In this document: positions 16,077-26,437 of the stretch, in pieces
Position numbering within the stretch: position 1 is the first letter of the stretch
Layout of the letters: each line of letters begins with the position of its first letter
Source of the DNA: an uncultured Bacteroidota bacterium
Lineage (GTDB): Bacteria; Bacteroidota; Bacteroidia; Bacteroidales; P3
Assembly: GCA_902788805.1 (NCBI GenBank)
Contig: CADALO010000003.1
Span: 124,001 to 188,000 of the forward strand
Direction: 5' to 3'
Length of the DNA: 64,000 nucleotides
Notes under the pieces: model-generated
What the model saw: the letters and a program-made list of their open reading frames with translations, nothing else
Told to the model about the DNA's origin: nothing
Databases searched by the model: none
Position numbers and translations under genes: made by a program

Positions 16077-16139
16077 GAGTGCGGGAATTTGATGTGAGAT
16101 GTGGAAGGAATGCAATAACAAAACATTAATGACAGATAA

Positions 16140-16397
16140 ATGAAACATATACAATATCAAACACAAGGCACCTGCTCGGTGCTGATCGATGTTGTGGCCG
16201 ACGAGGACAATATCATCCAGAATGTGGCGTTCTTAGGTGGCTGCGACGGGAACCTGCAAGGCATCTGCCGGCTGGTGAAAGGACAGAAGATTGACGATGT
16301 GCTTGAACGTCTGGATGGCATACGCTGCGGTGATAAGCCGACTTCCTGTCCCGACCAGCTTTGCCGGGCGTTGGAGAAAATAAAAATTAAGAATTAA
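16140..16397 (+). CDS. TSCPD domain-containing protein (TIGR03905 type)
   Basis: 85 residues. It has the TSCPD core: C-S-V-L-I-D-V, GGCDGNLQGI, then IRCGDKPTSCPDQLC near the C-terminus, with cysteines likely to bind a metal. Such small proteins resemble the C-terminal zinc domain of class II ribonucleotide reductases and act alone; their function is unknown. It lies 63 bases after the iminopeptidase gene and is followed by simple repeats. Confidence 0.88.
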   Translation: MKHIQYQTQGTCSVLIDVVADEDNIIQNVAFLGGCDGNLQGICRLVKGQKIDDVLERLDGIRCGDKPTSCPDQLCRALEKIKIKN

Positions 16398-16550
16398 GAA
16401 TTAAAAATTAAAAGGACATACGCCACCTACGGGGAAACGGAGAACGGAGAACGGAGAACGGAAAGCGGAAAGCGGAGAGCGGAGAGCGGAGAACGGAGAG
16501 CGGAGGGCGGAGAACGGAGAACGGAGAGCGGAGAGGTGCTTCCTCTAACC
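16398..16550. repeat. Tandem 7-bp repeat (GGAGAAC/GGAAAGC family)
   Basis: After AATTAAGAATTAA words, at least 15 copies of a 7-base unit (ACGGAGA, GCGGAGA, GCGGAAA variants) run from about 16434 to 16535. Only one orientation is present. The same unit occurs near 25214-25244 and inside rdgB (both reversed) and inside the C10 peptidase gene at about 47101. Confidence 0.9.
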
Positions 16551-16639
16551 TAGAGGGGGGACGAAAAGACAAATGATAGAACAGATGGCGTTTGGACGGA
16601 TTGCATAAATAATTGAGAGAAGAAATAAAAGCATAGAAT

Positions 16640-17509
16640 ATGATATACAGCAATGACAATTTGACGATTGAGGTTTCTGAACACGGTGCGGAGCTGACAA
16701 GCTTGCGCTGTGACGGACGCGAGTACCTGTGGAATGGCGACGCGGCTTACTGGAACCGCCACTCGCCCGTGCTTTTCCCTGTGGTGGGCAAGCCTTACAA
16801 CAATGAGTTGCACATAGACGGAAAGAGCTATCCAATGAAGCAACACGGCTTTGCCCGTGACAGCGAGTTTGAACAGGTGGAGTCGGAGCGTGGCATCAGA
16901 TTCCGTATGAAAGAAGCCGACCGTCGCGACATATATCCTTATCGGTTCGGTCTTGAAGTCAATTACATTATCCAAGGCAAAGCGCTGTGGGTTTGCTGGT
17001 GTGTGGAAAACCTTGACAATCGCGATATGTACTACCAAATCGGAGCGCATCCTGCATTTCTGTTGCCTGACTACAATCCCGCGGACGACATCCACGGTTA
17101 TATCCAATATGATTATGAGGGTCAATCTGTAAGTCCTTTGCTCACCTCGCAATTGGAAGACGGAAACCGTGTGGCTCGTAAGGATGGCGGAGTCCGTCTG
17201 CCCAGCGTGATGCCCATCAAGCGTGACAGCTTTGCAAATGATGCATTGATGATAGAAGACGGGCAGGTGACAGAAGCCACTCTGTGTGGCAAACACGGCG
17301 ATAGGGTGTTGAGCGTTTTCAGCTTCGATGCCGATGCCTATGGCATCTGGGCGCCCTACAAAGAGGGTTGCCCCTTTGTATGCCTCGAACCGTGGCAGGG
17401 GATATGCGACAGGAAAGGGTTCGCCGGCGACATCAGCAACCGAGATTTAATTCGTGCCATCCACGCTGGCGACCACGGACATTTTGATTATAAAATCACT
17501 CTGTTCTAA
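16640..17509 (+). CDS. Aldose 1-epimerase family protein
   Basis: 289 residues of the galactose-mutarotase-like fold. Recognisable: HGAELTSLRCDGREYLW at the start, RHSPVLFPVVGK, KQHGFARD (about 71-78, conserved His), IGAHPAFLLP (about 135, second His) and CLEPWQG near 252 with the likely catalytic Glu. The shorter LacX/YeaD-like subgroup often acts on hexose or hexose-6-phosphate anomers. No signal peptide, so cytosolic. It starts a close row of plus-strand genes continuing to 21405. Confidence 0.88.
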   Translation: MIYSNDNLTIEVSEHGAELTSLRCDGREYLWNGDAAYWNRHSPVLFPVVGKPYNNELHIDGKSYPMKQHGFARDSEFEQVESERGIRFRMKEADRRDIYPYRFGLEVNYIIQGKALWVCWCVENLDNRDMYYQIGAHPAFLLPDYNPADDIHGYIQYDYEGQSVSPLLTSQLEDGNRVARKDGGVRLPSVMPIKRDSFANDALMIEDGQVTEATLCGKHGDRVLSVFSFDADAYGIWAPYKEGCPFVCLEPWQGICDRKGFAGDISNRDLIRAIHAGDHGHFDYKITLF

Positions 17510-17542
17510 TCCTGACGAATGTATTAATAATCGATAGAAAAA

Positions 17543-18331
17543 GTGAAAGACATCAAAGGCTATAACGCATTGGTTACTGGCGGCACGTCGGGTATGGGAT
17601 GGGAATACTGCCGACAGCTGGCAGCGAAGGGTTGCAATATCCTGATGGTTTCCATCCAGAAAGAGCTGCTCGAGACGCTGCCGCAGAAGCTGACTGAACA
17701 GTACGGTGTGCAGTCGTGGGGGCTTTATATGGACCTTGCGCAGGAGTCGGCAGCCGACGAGGTGTGGCACTTCTGTCAGGAACGACAGCTGCAAATCGAC
17801 ATCCTGGTCAACAATGCCGGTATGTTTTTCTTTCACGAAATCGACGCCGCAACGCACGAAAAGGCTCTCGCAATGATGCGTCTTCACATCTTTACAGCCA
17901 CGCGGCTGGTGATGCTCTTCGGTGAAGCGATGAAAGTGCGTCGCAGAGGTTTTATTGTCAATATGTCGTCGATGACGGCCAACCTGCCCGCCCCTGGAAT
18001 AACCATCTACTCGGCTTCGAAAGCCTACCTGAAGAGCTATTCGGAATCGATGTACTTTGAACTGGCGCCATATAATGTGGGGGTGACCGCCGTGATGCCG
18101 GGAGCGATAGCCACACCGCTCTACCAAATGAAGCCGAAGATGATGAAACTGGGGCTTTCCGTCGGCCTTATCCGCACACCCCATTGGCTGGTGAAAAGGG
18201 CCTTGCGCGGTATGCTGCGTCGCCGTAAGGTGGTGAAGCCTGGCGCAATGAACTACATCCTGCCGTTGCTGATAAGGCTGCTGCCAAACGGATTGGAACA
18301 GAGAATATGGAATAAGCTTAAAACCAAATAA
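17543..18331 (+). CDS. SDR family oxidoreductase
   Basis: 262 residues. Classical short-chain dehydrogenase: cofactor loop TGGTSGMGW (residues 12-20), NNAG near 93, catalytic Ser in MSSMTA and YSASK (Tyr/Lys) near 155. The start is GTG at 17543, 33 bases after the epimerase stop; the frame has no closer ATG before the cofactor loop. The C-terminal tail is basic with a hydrophobic stretch (YILPLLIRLLPNG), suggesting possible membrane contact. Substrate unknown. Confidence 0.88.
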   Translation: MKDIKGYNALVTGGTSGMGWEYCRQLAAKGCNILMVSIQKELLETLPQKLTEQYGVQSWGLYMDLAQESAADEVWHFCQERQLQIDILVNNAGMFFFHEIDAATHEKALAMMRLHIFTATRLVMLFGEAMKVRRRGFIVNMSSMTANLPAPGITIYSASKAYLKSYSESMYFELAPYNVGVTAVMPGAIATPLYQMKPKMMKLGLSVGLIRTPHWLVKRALRGMLRRRKVVKPGAMNYILPLLIRLLPNGLEQRIWNKLKTK

Positions 18332-18348
18332 TTGAAAATACAATCAGT

Positions 18349-18645
18349 ATGGAATATATCACGTATGACAATCGCATCGCTGCTGTTGATAACGGCGAGG
18401 AAGTGGGCGAGGTGACCTTTGCTGAAAGCAAGGGCACCTACACAATCAACCACACGTATGTCGACGACCGTCTTAGGGGACAAGGCATCGCCGCCGAGCT
18501 GGTCAGAAGGGCTGTAGAGGAGATCGAAAACAGAGGCGGCAGGGTGGAGGCGACGTGCAGCTATGCTCTGTTGTGGCTGGCACGGAATCGCGGACGAAAT
18601 ATTGAGGACACACCGATTGCTTGTTCCATAAGACCCAAGAATTGA
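18349..18645 (+). CDS. GNAT family N-acetyltransferase, YjdJ-like
   Basis: 98 residues. The acetyl-CoA loop RGQGIAAELVRRAVE is central, preceded by HTYVDDRL. Single-domain short GNAT proteins of this YjdJ type are widespread, with unknown acceptor. It follows the SDR gene after 17 bases and precedes the HEAT-like gene by 7 bases, so it is part of one transcript. Confidence 0.88.
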   Translation: MEYITYDNRIAAVDNGEEVGEVTFAESKGTYTINHTYVDDRLRGQGIAAELVRRAVEEIENRGGRVEATCSYALLWLARNRGRNIEDTPIACSIRPKN

Positions 18646-18652
18646 AACGTTT

Positions 18653-19162
18653 ATGGCTGCAATCCACATTGACGAAATAAAAGCAATAGCACAACGTGCG
18701 CACAATGATGCCGCCCTGCGTGAAAGCCTGTTTGCCGATATGCAAGGCAAGGAGCGAGAGGCTGCGGTGCAGGCAGCGTGGGCGTTGACGCACCTGCCGA
18801 AAACCGACAACCAACATATTGATGCTCATCGCGAGGCATTGGTCAATATTGCCATAAATACGCCTGATGTCTCTTTGCGGCGCATAACGCTGACCTTGCT
18901 TGAACGGCTTGACTGGCAGGCCTCGTGTGCCGACGAAACGCCTGAGTATTATGTGGCTTTGCTTGACTTTTGCTTCGAGCACCTGTCGCTGCCCGACGAG
19001 ACCTATGGCGTGCGCTCGCTGTGTATGAAACTGGCTTACAAGATAAGTCTTCCTTTTCCGGAACTCCTTGACGAACTGCGCCAAAGCCTGCTGCTGATAG
19101 AGCCCTCCGACTTGGGTGCCGGCGTGCGTTGCACACGCAATAAAATACTCAAAAGCCTATGA
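18653..19162 (+). CDS. Hypothetical helical protein paired with AlkD-like gene
   Basis: 169 residues, almost all alpha-helical by pattern, with HEAT-like repeats (AAVQAAWALTHL, SLRRITLTLLERL). No catalytic motif seen. It overlaps the AlkD-like gene by 4 bases and contains similar helical units, so it may be a non-catalytic HEAT partner or a diverged duplicate. No known name is claimed. Confidence 0.6.
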   Translation: MAAIHIDEIKAIAQRAHNDAALRESLFADMQGKEREAAVQAAWALTHLPKTDNQHIDAHREALVNIAINTPDVSLRRITLTLLERLDWQASCADETPEYYVALLDFCFEHLSLPDETYGVRSLCMKLAYKISLPFPELLDELRQSLLLIEPSDLGAGVRCTRNKILKSL

Positions 19163-19812
19163 ATATTGAAGAACAATTATTTGCCTTGCAAGATACCAAA
19201 TATCGCGACTTCCACAAAGGTCTGGTGCCGGGAATGCCCGAGGATTACATCATCGGTGTGCGGATGCCACAATTAAGACAGCTGGCAAAGGCAATTGACG
19301 CGGCGTCATTCCTCGAGACATTGCCGCACAGGTATTACGAGGAGAACCAACTGCACGCCATTGTCGTGTCGGGCATAAAAGACTATGACACCTGCCTCTG
19401 TGAGGTGCAGCGCTTTCTGCCTTACGTGAATAACTGGGCCACCTGCGATGGATTGCGTCCACGCTGCTTTGCAAAGCATACCGATGAGCTGCAGCCTTAC
19501 GTAAAGCGTTGGATAAAAGCCCGTCACGAGTACACCGTTCGATTCGGCATAGGAGTGCTGGAGGCCTATTGTCTCGATGATGCTTTCCGTAAAGAGCAGT
19601 TGCAATGGGTTGCGGCAATCGACCGCGAGGAATATTATATACGTATGATGCAGGCGTGGTATTTTGCCACAGCGTTGGCCAAGCAATGGGAAGCCACGCT
19701 GCCTGTTGTCGCCACTCTGACCGACTGGGTGCGCCGCAAAACAATACAGAAAGCCTGCGAAAGTTTTCGCGTAAGCGATGAGCATAAAGCAATATTGAAT
19801 AATATTAAATAA
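19159..19812 (+). CDS. DNA alkylation repair protein (AlkD-like)
   Basis: 217 residues. HEAT-like all-helical DNA glycosylase family: VRMPQLRQLAK near residue 34, then NNWATCDGLRP (about 92-102), where Trp and Asp shape the DNA-contact cleft, and HEYTVRFGIGVLEAY (about 123-137). The family excises N3- and N7-alkylated bases without base flipping. Activity depends on residues that cannot be confirmed by eye. It is translationally coupled to the upstream gene. Confidence 0.85.
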   Translation: MNIEEQLFALQDTKYRDFHKGLVPGMPEDYIIGVRMPQLRQLAKAIDAASFLETLPHRYYEENQLHAIVVSGIKDYDTCLCEVQRFLPYVNNWATCDGLRPRCFAKHTDELQPYVKRWIKARHEYTVRFGIGVLEAYCLDDAFRKEQLQWVAAIDREEYYIRMMQAWYFATALAKQWEATLPVVATLTDWVRRKTIQKACESFRVSDEHKAILNNIK

Positions 19813-19814
19813 AT

Positions 19815-20993
19815 ATGAAACAATACAATTTTGACGATATTATAGAGCGCAAGGGTTCCGACTGCTTCAAGTGGGATGCTCTGCCTTCAATGTACGGCCG
19901 TGATGACCTGTTGCCGATGTGGGTGGCCGATATGGATTTCCGCTCACCCGACTTTGTTATGGATGCCATCCGGCACCGCTGTGAGCACGAGGTGCTTGGC
20001 TACACTATGCCGTCGGAAGGCTACTGGCAAGCGGTAGAGAGTTGGCTTGAAAGGCGCTACGGTATAAATACGACGAATGGCGAACTGCATTTTATTCCAG
20101 GCATTGTGGCGGGAATAGCGTATGCGTTGCTGTGTTTCACAAATCCCGGGGACAAGGTGCTGGTGACCACACCTGTATATCCGCCGTTCTTGAACCTGCC
20201 CAAGGAGAGTGGCCGTATGCTGGTGTGCAGCCAACTAAAAATCGAAAACGGTCGCTTTGCTATTGATTTCGACGACTTTGAGCAGAAAGTTGACGGATGC
20301 AAGATGTTCATAATGAGCAATCCTCACAATCCGGCCGGTACGGTGTGGGGTGCTGATGTCCTTAGGCATATAGCCGACATCTGCAAGCGGCATAACGTTA
20401 TCGTTATAAGCGACGAAATTCACGCCGACCTGACGCTTTCGCCTCACAAGCACGTGAGCTACAGCACCGTAAGCGACGATGCCCGCAGCAACAGCATTAC
20501 CTTTATGGCTCCCAGCAAGACGTTCAACATAGCTGGCTTAGGCAGCTCGGTGTGCTATATCGCCGACGAAGCGTTGCGCAAACGCTTCTTTGGCTGGCTC
20601 GATGCGCTTGGTGTGGCTGGTGGTAACATATTCGCTTTTACGGCTGCCGAAGCTGCTTTTGCCAACGGCGAGGAGTGGCTGAGGCAGATGCTTGACTATC
20701 TGAAGGAGAACGTCCTCGCGCTTCAAGCGTTCTTAAATGACCGCCTGCCAAAAGTAAAGGCTGTCCTGCCAGAGGCTTCCTATCTTGCCTGGCTCGATTT
20801 CTCCGACTACGGTATTCCGCACAAGGAGCTGGCCGACAAACTTATAAACGAGGCTCGTGTGGCGCTCAACGATGGCACAACCTTTGGCGGCTCTGATTAT
20901 GAATGCTGTTTCCGCATCAATCTCGGCTGCCCGAAGTCGATGCTGCTCGACGCTTTGAACCGCATTGCGGGTGTTTTCCAAACAACGAAATGA
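19815..20993 (+). CDS. MalY/PatB family PLP-dependent aminotransferase / cystathionine beta-lyase
   Basis: 392 residues of fold-type I. MWVADMDF (residues 35-42) is typical of MalY/PatB proteins; SNPHNPAG near 168, SDEIHADL near 199, and APSKTFN with the PLP lysine at Lys235. These enzymes cleave cystathionine or cysteine conjugates to a thiol, pyruvate and ammonia. The gene starts 2 bases after the AlkD-like stop. Because the enzyme makes reactive enamines, RidA elsewhere in the window could detoxify its products; that link is inference. Confidence 0.9.
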   Translation: MKQYNFDDIIERKGSDCFKWDALPSMYGRDDLLPMWVADMDFRSPDFVMDAIRHRCEHEVLGYTMPSEGYWQAVESWLERRYGINTTNGELHFIPGIVAGIAYALLCFTNPGDKVLVTTPVYPPFLNLPKESGRMLVCSQLKIENGRFAIDFDDFEQKVDGCKMFIMSNPHNPAGTVWGADVLRHIADICKRHNVIVISDEIHADLTLSPHKHVSYSTVSDDARSNSITFMAPSKTFNIAGLGSSVCYIADEALRKRFFGWLDALGVAGGNIFAFTAAEAAFANGEEWLRQMLDYLKENVLALQAFLNDRLPKVKAVLPEASYLAWLDFSDYGIPHKELADKLINEARVALNDGTTFGGSDYECCFRINLGCPKSMLLDALNRIAGVFQTTK

Positions 20994-21000
20994 CACTATA

Positions 21001-21405
21001 ATGAAACGTTTATTCATTATTTTAGCCTTGATGCTGTCGTATGTCGTCGCTAAAGCCCAAAGTGACACTATCTTTCTCGCTCCTTCACAAGATACGCAAT
21101 ACGTACTTGTCAGTTATTCGGACGCATTCGTAGACAGCCTTGTGCGTGACTGTGGTGCCGACGAGCAGGAGCTTGACGATCTTTACGTGGCCTTGGACGA
21201 CTATGCTTTCTATCTCAGTCAATGTTCTCAAAAACTTGATTCGCTCGGCATAATATATTTTACAGCCGACAACGACAGCCGGATTTATCTGCTTGAAGAA
21301 AAACGTTGGTTGAACCTGCCGTACAGGAATTTCGTGGGCGTGCTGGTGTATGTCTACGGCAAGGAACCGGAATGGGTTGATGTCTTTAGCTGGCTTGAGC
21401 GTTAG
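21001..21405 (+). CDS. Hypothetical secreted protein
   Basis: 134 residues from the ATG at 21001; a longer frame from 20965 overlaps the previous gene and lacks a sensible N-terminus. A signal peptide MKRLFIILALMLSYVVAKAQ ends at AKAQ, a typical signal peptidase I site. The mature protein is acidic, with no known motif. It overlaps the convergent patatin gene by 4 bases at its 3' end. Confidence 0.6.
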   Translation: MKRLFIILALMLSYVVAKAQSDTIFLAPSQDTQYVLVSYSDAFVDSLVRDCGADEQELDDLYVALDDYAFYLSQCSQKLDSLGIIYFTADNDSRIYLLEEKRWLNLPYRNFVGVLVYVYGKEPEWVDVFSWLER

Positions 21406-23753
21406 AAATCGAACCCTATGCCAAGATAGAATCCGATGCTGTGGCTGATGTCCGACCAATGGACGTTGGCGCGAATGGGGCCGACAATCGAGTTGTAGGC
21501 ATATTCAAGTGCAAAGCCGAAGTTTAGCTTTGAGCTGTCGACATAGAAGAAATCCTTCATCTTGTCCGACTGCAATACAATCTGTGCGGTGGCGGTCACG
21601 TAGTGTCGCTTGCCAAACTGCTGTCGCAGGTTGAATCCTGTTGTGAACAGGGTGCGGTATGTGACGACGGGCGTGTTTATGCCGGCAAACGTAATCTGTT
21701 GGTCGAGTATGCTGTTTGCATCGTTGACCGACAGCATATTGATATAAGGAACAACGGTCGCGCTTACGTATCGTGCATCCAGAAAAGGAATTGCCGTTGT
21801 GCGGTCTCCGCCGTGTGCTGAACGATAGCCAATCTGGAGGCTATGCAGCGGCTTGGTGTCGTGCTGTAATCCCAGAGGTATCCAGTTGTATGACGCTTTG
21901 AACTGCACACCGAGGGTGGGGAAGTAGGGGTCGTCGAACGAGTCGGAACGCAACTGGGCGTAGGGACCTACAAAGATGTTCGACTTGTCCATTTGGTCGA
22001 AGAAGGTGCTCTGCAAACCGTAGTTGACAAGCATTGAGGTGCGGTAGAAATAGTCGGCGCGGATGCCAAGCTGAAGAATCATCATCCTCCAAGGCATCAG
22101 CGAGAGGTAGATATCGCCGCGACCGCGGTTGAAATCTATGCGGATGTCGTAGTTGTCGATGCGGAACGCGCCGTTGCGAGCGGCCTGGAAGGAGAGGTCG
22201 GTGCCAAAGTCCACGCCCTGTCCCGTGCGCAATGTGTGGCTGGCACTGAGGATGGTGTTGAGACCTAATCGCGCTGTGAAGTCGACGCGGCTGCCTGTCA
22301 ATTGATGCGTGTTGATTCCGTTGTGAATCAGTATCGATGCAAAGTCGATGGCATCAAAACGCACACTGGCTCCAAGTTGGTTGATGGGCGAGCGGTAGCA
22401 GTTGAACTGCAGCGTATAGGGTGCCGTGTCGCCAAGAATCTCGTAGGTGACCTTCTCAAAAGCCTTGGTGCCTATCATCGTTGCGATTGCATCTTCCAGT
22501 TCGACGATGTGCAGAGGCCGTTCGCCAAAGGGGTCCATTTTCAGCCTGTTGCGCAGATAGCGTTCCTCTTTGGCGTTGATGCCGGTAAATTGAATCTTGT
22601 TGTAAATGATTGTCTGTTTGTTCAGATTGACGGCTTTGGACAGCTCTTTGCTGTGCGAGTTGCGGATTGCAATGCCGCCCAAGCGCTCTTTCAGCTCGTT
22701 GATTTTGTCGGCGTGAAGCTTGACGGCATCGTCGCCGCGTTTTATCATTGTGCTTATGCTCTCCTTGTCGAAGCTGAGGAGTGAGAAGTCCGACAGCTCT
22801 GGCTGTATGTAGATGTCTGTGACCGAGAGTGCCCGCTCGTAGGCTTCGCGTCCAAGCACGTCGGTCGTCTGGTACACGATGTCGAACATACTCCTCATCT
22901 GGTTGGCGTTGAGGGCCGGTGCCGATACGTCTACGCCTATAATTATGTCGGCGCCAAGCTGTTTGGCTATCTCGGCAGGGAAATTGTTGCGCATACTGCC
23001 GTCGGTCAGCACCATATTGTCTTTCTTGACAGGGGTGAACATACCGGGAATGGACATCGTGGAACGCAATGCTGTTACGAGGCTGCCGCTGTACCACACC
23101 TTGGGCTTGGCGGTAATCATATCGGTGGCAACACAGACGAAAGGTATAGGCAGGTCGATGAAGTTGCGTTCGTCGCCATAGCCTACTGTAAGGCTGCTCA
23201 GCAGGTCTTCGATATTGCGGCCCTGCACGATGCCGTCGCGAAGAATGCTGCGGCTGCTTATCTCTGGCTTGTGGAAGTCCCACTTGTAGGTGCCGTAGGG
23301 GATGCTGAGCTGAAACTGCCGGTCGTAGTCCTTCTGCCTCAGGGCGTCGAAGCGGCGCGGGTGGGCGTCATACAGCAGGTAATCCCAGTCTTGGTTCAGC
23401 ATTATCGCCTCCAGTTCCTCTCCGCTGTAGCCGCAGGCATAGAGTCCGCCGACAAGTCCGCCGATGCTGGTGCCCATCACAAGGTCAATCGGTATGCCGG
23501 CTTTCTCAAGGTATCGTATAACACTTATGTGTGCGGCACCTTTGGCACCGCCGCCGCTGAGCACCAGCGCCACCGTAGGCCTCTCGGTGCGGATGCTGTC
23601 CATATACTTTTGGTACAGCTCAAACTGCAGCGAATCCCTGCGATGGTCGATGCCGTAGCTGTAGGGCAGCGTCGTCTGGCCGCCGACGCTTTTGGCAACA
23701 AGCGTCAGAAGACAGAGGCTAAGTGTATGTACAATATGTTTCAAGTGAGGCAA
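21402..23753 (-). CDS. Patatin-like phospholipase with outer-membrane beta-barrel domain
   Basis: 783 residues. Signal peptide, then patatin domain: GGGAKG oxyanion hole at 67-72, GTSIGG nucleophile Ser96, and DGSMRNN with Asp251 completing the dyad. After a POTRA-like linker (about 360-450) the C-terminal part has alternating aromatic strands and ends in Phe (YLGIGFDF), the mark of a BamA/TamA-type barrel. This layout matches PlpD-like type Vd autotransporters, where the barrel brings the lipase to the surface. It probably hydrolyses phospholipids. punA lies directly upstream. Confidence 0.9.
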   Translation of the reverse strand: MPHLKHIVHTLSLCLLTLVAKSVGGQTTLPYSYGIDHRRDSLQFELYQKYMDSIRTERPTVALVLSGGGAKGAAHISVIRYLEKAGIPIDLVMGTSIGGLVGGLYACGYSGEELEAIMLNQDWDYLLYDAHPRRFDALRQKDYDRQFQLSIPYGTYKWDFHKPEISSRSILRDGIVQGRNIEDLLSSLTVGYGDERNFIDLPIPFVCVATDMITAKPKVWYSGSLVTALRSTMSIPGMFTPVKKDNMVLTDGSMRNNFPAEIAKQLGADIIIGVDVSAPALNANQMRSMFDIVYQTTDVLGREAYERALSVTDIYIQPELSDFSLLSFDKESISTMIKRGDDAVKLHADKINELKERLGGIAIRNSHSKELSKAVNLNKQTIIYNKIQFTGINAKEERYLRNRLKMDPFGERPLHIVELEDAIATMIGTKAFEKVTYEILGDTAPYTLQFNCYRSPINQLGASVRFDAIDFASILIHNGINTHQLTGSRVDFTARLGLNTILSASHTLRTGQGVDFGTDLSFQAARNGAFRIDNYDIRIDFNRGRGDIYLSLMPWRMMILQLGIRADYFYRTSMLVNYGLQSTFFDQMDKSNIFVGPYAQLRSDSFDDPYFPTLGVQFKASYNWIPLGLQHDTKPLHSLQIGYRSAHGGDRTTAIPFLDARYVSATVVPYINMLSVNDANSILDQQITFAGINTPVVTYRTLFTTGFNLRQQFGKRHYVTATAQIVLQSDKMKDFFYVDSSKLNFGFALEYAYNSIVGPIRANVHWSDISHSIGFYLGIGFDF

Positions 23754-24566
23754 TTATATTAGTGAAGCGAAAATCTTGGTCATAGTGTCGGCGGCACGGT
23801 CGGCGGCACGCACCACATCGTCGCCGTCGTTCTGGCAGCTCTCGCTGAGGTCTTTGGCACAGTTGGTTATCACACTCATACCGAAAATCTCCATTCCGCT
23901 GTGACGTGCCACAATGACCTCGGGCACGGTGGACATACCCACGGCGTCGCCGCCAAGCATACGGTACATCCTGTATTCGGCCGGCGTCTCATAGCTGGGG
24001 CCTGTCTCGGCAACATACACTCCTTCGCGCATGGTGATGCCCATTGCAGAGGCCGTTGCTTTGGCGCGCTGACGCAATGCCGTGCTGTATACCGTGGTCA
24101 TATCGGGGAAGCGCACTCCCATCTCGTCGATATTCTTGCCTATCAGTGGGTTGGGCATAAAACTGATGTGGTCGGTGATTATCATCAGGTCGCCCACGTT
24201 GAAGTCGGGGTTCATACCGCCGGCGGCGTTCGACACAAGCAGTCGCTTCACGCCCAAACGGGCCATAACACGCACCGGCAGCGTCACTTCTTGCATCGTA
24301 TAGCCTTCATAGTAGTGGAACCTGCCCTGCATAGCAAGTACAGGCACTCCGTCGAGCTTGCCGAAAATAAGGTTGCCCTTGTGCCCGATGGCGGTGCTCT
24401 GTCTGAAGTGCGGTATCTCGCCGTAGGGTATCGCCGTAGCGTCGGTCAGGGCGTCGGCCAGCTTGCCCAATCCGCTGCCCAGAATGATGGCGGTGTGCGG
24501 TATGGTGTCGATGCGGCTTTTCAGATAGCTTACGGCTTCGACAATCTGTTTCAGTATCTCGTTCAT
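23754..24566 (-). CDS. punA: Purine nucleoside phosphorylase (trimeric type)
   Basis: 270 residues. [13 protein letters not shown] near residue 28, GRFHYYEGY near 81, [23 protein letters not shown] near 112-135 (no part longer is needed for the call), and [13 protein letters not shown] near 214 with the conserved Glu and Asn site. It phosphorolyses inosine and guanosine to free base and ribose 1-phosphate. The gene starts inside the last codons of the nuclease gene (4-base overlap) and ends directly before the patatin start. Confidence 0.93.
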   Translation of the reverse strand: MNEILKQIVEAVSYLKSRIDTIPHTAIILGSGLGKLADALTDATAIPYGEIPHFRQSTAIGHKGNLIFGKLDGVPVLAMQGRFHYYEGYTMQEVTLPVRVMARLGVKRLLVSNAAGGMNPDFNVGDLMIITDHISFMPNPLIGKNIDEMGVRFPDMTTVYSTALRQRAKATASAMGITMREGVYVAETGPSYETPAEYRMYRMLGGDAVGMSTVPEVIVARHSGMEIFGMSVITNCAKDLSESCQNDGDDVVRAADRAADTMTKIFASLI

Positions 24567-25117
24567 TGCTCTTTCAGTTTTGCTATTTTCTTCATTATCT
24601 CGTCGGCCTGCTCATAGTCCTCGTTCTCCTCGCATATCCTCAGTTCCTCTTCCAGTTCCTCGATGCTCTTCTCGCCCGAGAGGTGAGTGCCGAGTTCTAT
24701 GTCGTTGTCCTTGGGCGTGAAGCCCGTCTCCTCCAGCACTTGCTCGGCCATCTCGATGTCGACCGACTGGTGCAGGGCCAGCACCACGGCATCGCTGGCA
24801 CGGGCGTCAATTTCCTTGTCGTTGAAACCGTCGCTGACTATAAGTGTGGCATAGAAGATGCCTTCTTCAAAGCGGTCTATCCGCACCAGCTTGAGCGTCA
24901 GCGCAAAAGCGTCGAGGATGGACAGTATGAGCTGATAGGTCATTGGCCGCTTGGCCTGCTGACGCTCCTGCTCAAGGATTATCATCTCTGCCTCGTGCTC
25001 GCCAATCATTACAGGCACCTTGCGGTCGCCCATCGGGTCATAGAGCATCAGGACGAACATCGCGGTGTCCGTAAAGCCTTGCAGCACTTCGGTCGGATAT
25101 ACTTTCTTGTAGTTCAA
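24563..25117 (-). CDS. Bifunctional nuclease (BFN) domain protein with UVR motif
   Basis: 184 residues. The N-terminal 130 residues match the BFN/DUF151 fold: [32 protein letters not shown]. The C-terminal 35 residues ([20 protein letters not shown]) are a UvrB/UvrC-type coiled hairpin. The combination is standard in Bacteroidota; plant and bacterial relatives have nuclease activity in vitro, but cellular role is unclear. It overlaps punA by 4 bases. The gap upstream to rdgB is filled with repeats. Confidence 0.9.
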   Translation of the reverse strand: MNYKKVYPTEVLQGFTDTAMFVLMLYDPMGDRKVPVMIGEHEAEMIILEQERQQAKRPMTYQLILSILDAFALTLKLVRIDRFEEGIFYATLIVSDGFNDKEIDARASDAVVLALHQSVDIEMAEQVLEETGFTPKDNDIELGTHLSGEKSIEELEEELRICEENEDYEQADEIMKKIAKLKEQ

Positions 25118-25118
25118 G

Positions 25119-25920
<802 letters not shown>

Positions 25921-25925
25921 CTCTG

Positions 25926-25956
25926 CAAAGATACTCATTTTTATAATTGCGGCAAA
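25926..25956 (-). promoter_or_regulatory. rdgB promoter (TTTG-N19-TATCTTTG)
   Basis: On the minus strand TTTG (25953-25956) and TATCTTTG (25926-25933) are 19 bases apart, an exact consensus. The start codon ATG at 25920 is only 5 bases past the -7 box, so the transcript would be leaderless or start at the second ATG (25911). Confidence 0.8.
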
Positions 25957-26057
25957 ATGTTTTTTGTCTTTCTGACCGAAAACGGTCCGTTTTTTTCTTG
26001 TTTTTCCGTCGTCGAGCCGCCGCACCGAGCTCCATTTCGGTACGTACCAACACTGGT

Positions 26058-26142
26058 CGTTGTACAATATATGTACAATAGTTGTACAATATATGTACAA
26101 TTGTAAACGTACAAATATTGTACAAGTATTGTACATATATTG
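26058..26142. repeat. Palindromic array of an 11-bp word (TTGTACAATAT), copy 1
   Basis: GTACAAT words recur every 11 bases on the left and inverted ATTGTAC words on the right, with GTAAACGT in the centre. The reverse complement is nearly identical to 35211-35304. It lies between divergent rdgB and pfp. Frames through it are repeat artefacts. Confidence 0.9.
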
Positions 26143-26342
26143 TTTTCAATTAGTTATGTTCTTGGCGGTAAATTTGGTTATGTTATTGACAATCAGTCGT
26201 ATAACTAAAAAAGGCTGTTTTTTTGCCCCAAAACGGGTCTGTTTTCAGGGTCGGGAGCGGCATAGGTGGATGGGCGATAGGGTGGGGGACTTCGGAGGCG
26301 GATGGTTTTGCGCTGGGGAAATGTTTATTTTTACATTTTTTG

Positions 26343-26372
26343 TTTGTATTTGGCAAAAATTTTGTAACTTTG
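26343..26372 (+). promoter_or_regulatory. pfp promoter (TTTG-N18-TAACTTTG)
   Basis: TAACTTTG at 26365-26372 is a full -7 match; TTTG at 26343-26346 is 18 bases upstream. The pfp leader would be about 60 bases. The 26143-26340 stretch upstream has no other recognised feature. Confidence 0.65.
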
Positions 26373-26437
26373 CAGACGCATCCAATAGTTATTGGACGAT
26401 GAATAATTTGCATAAACCCTTTAAACAGAAATACTTT

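Noticed and set aside
16408..16835. Minus-strand frames over the 7-bp repeat
   Set aside because: Low-complexity translation of the array and antisense to the epimerase.
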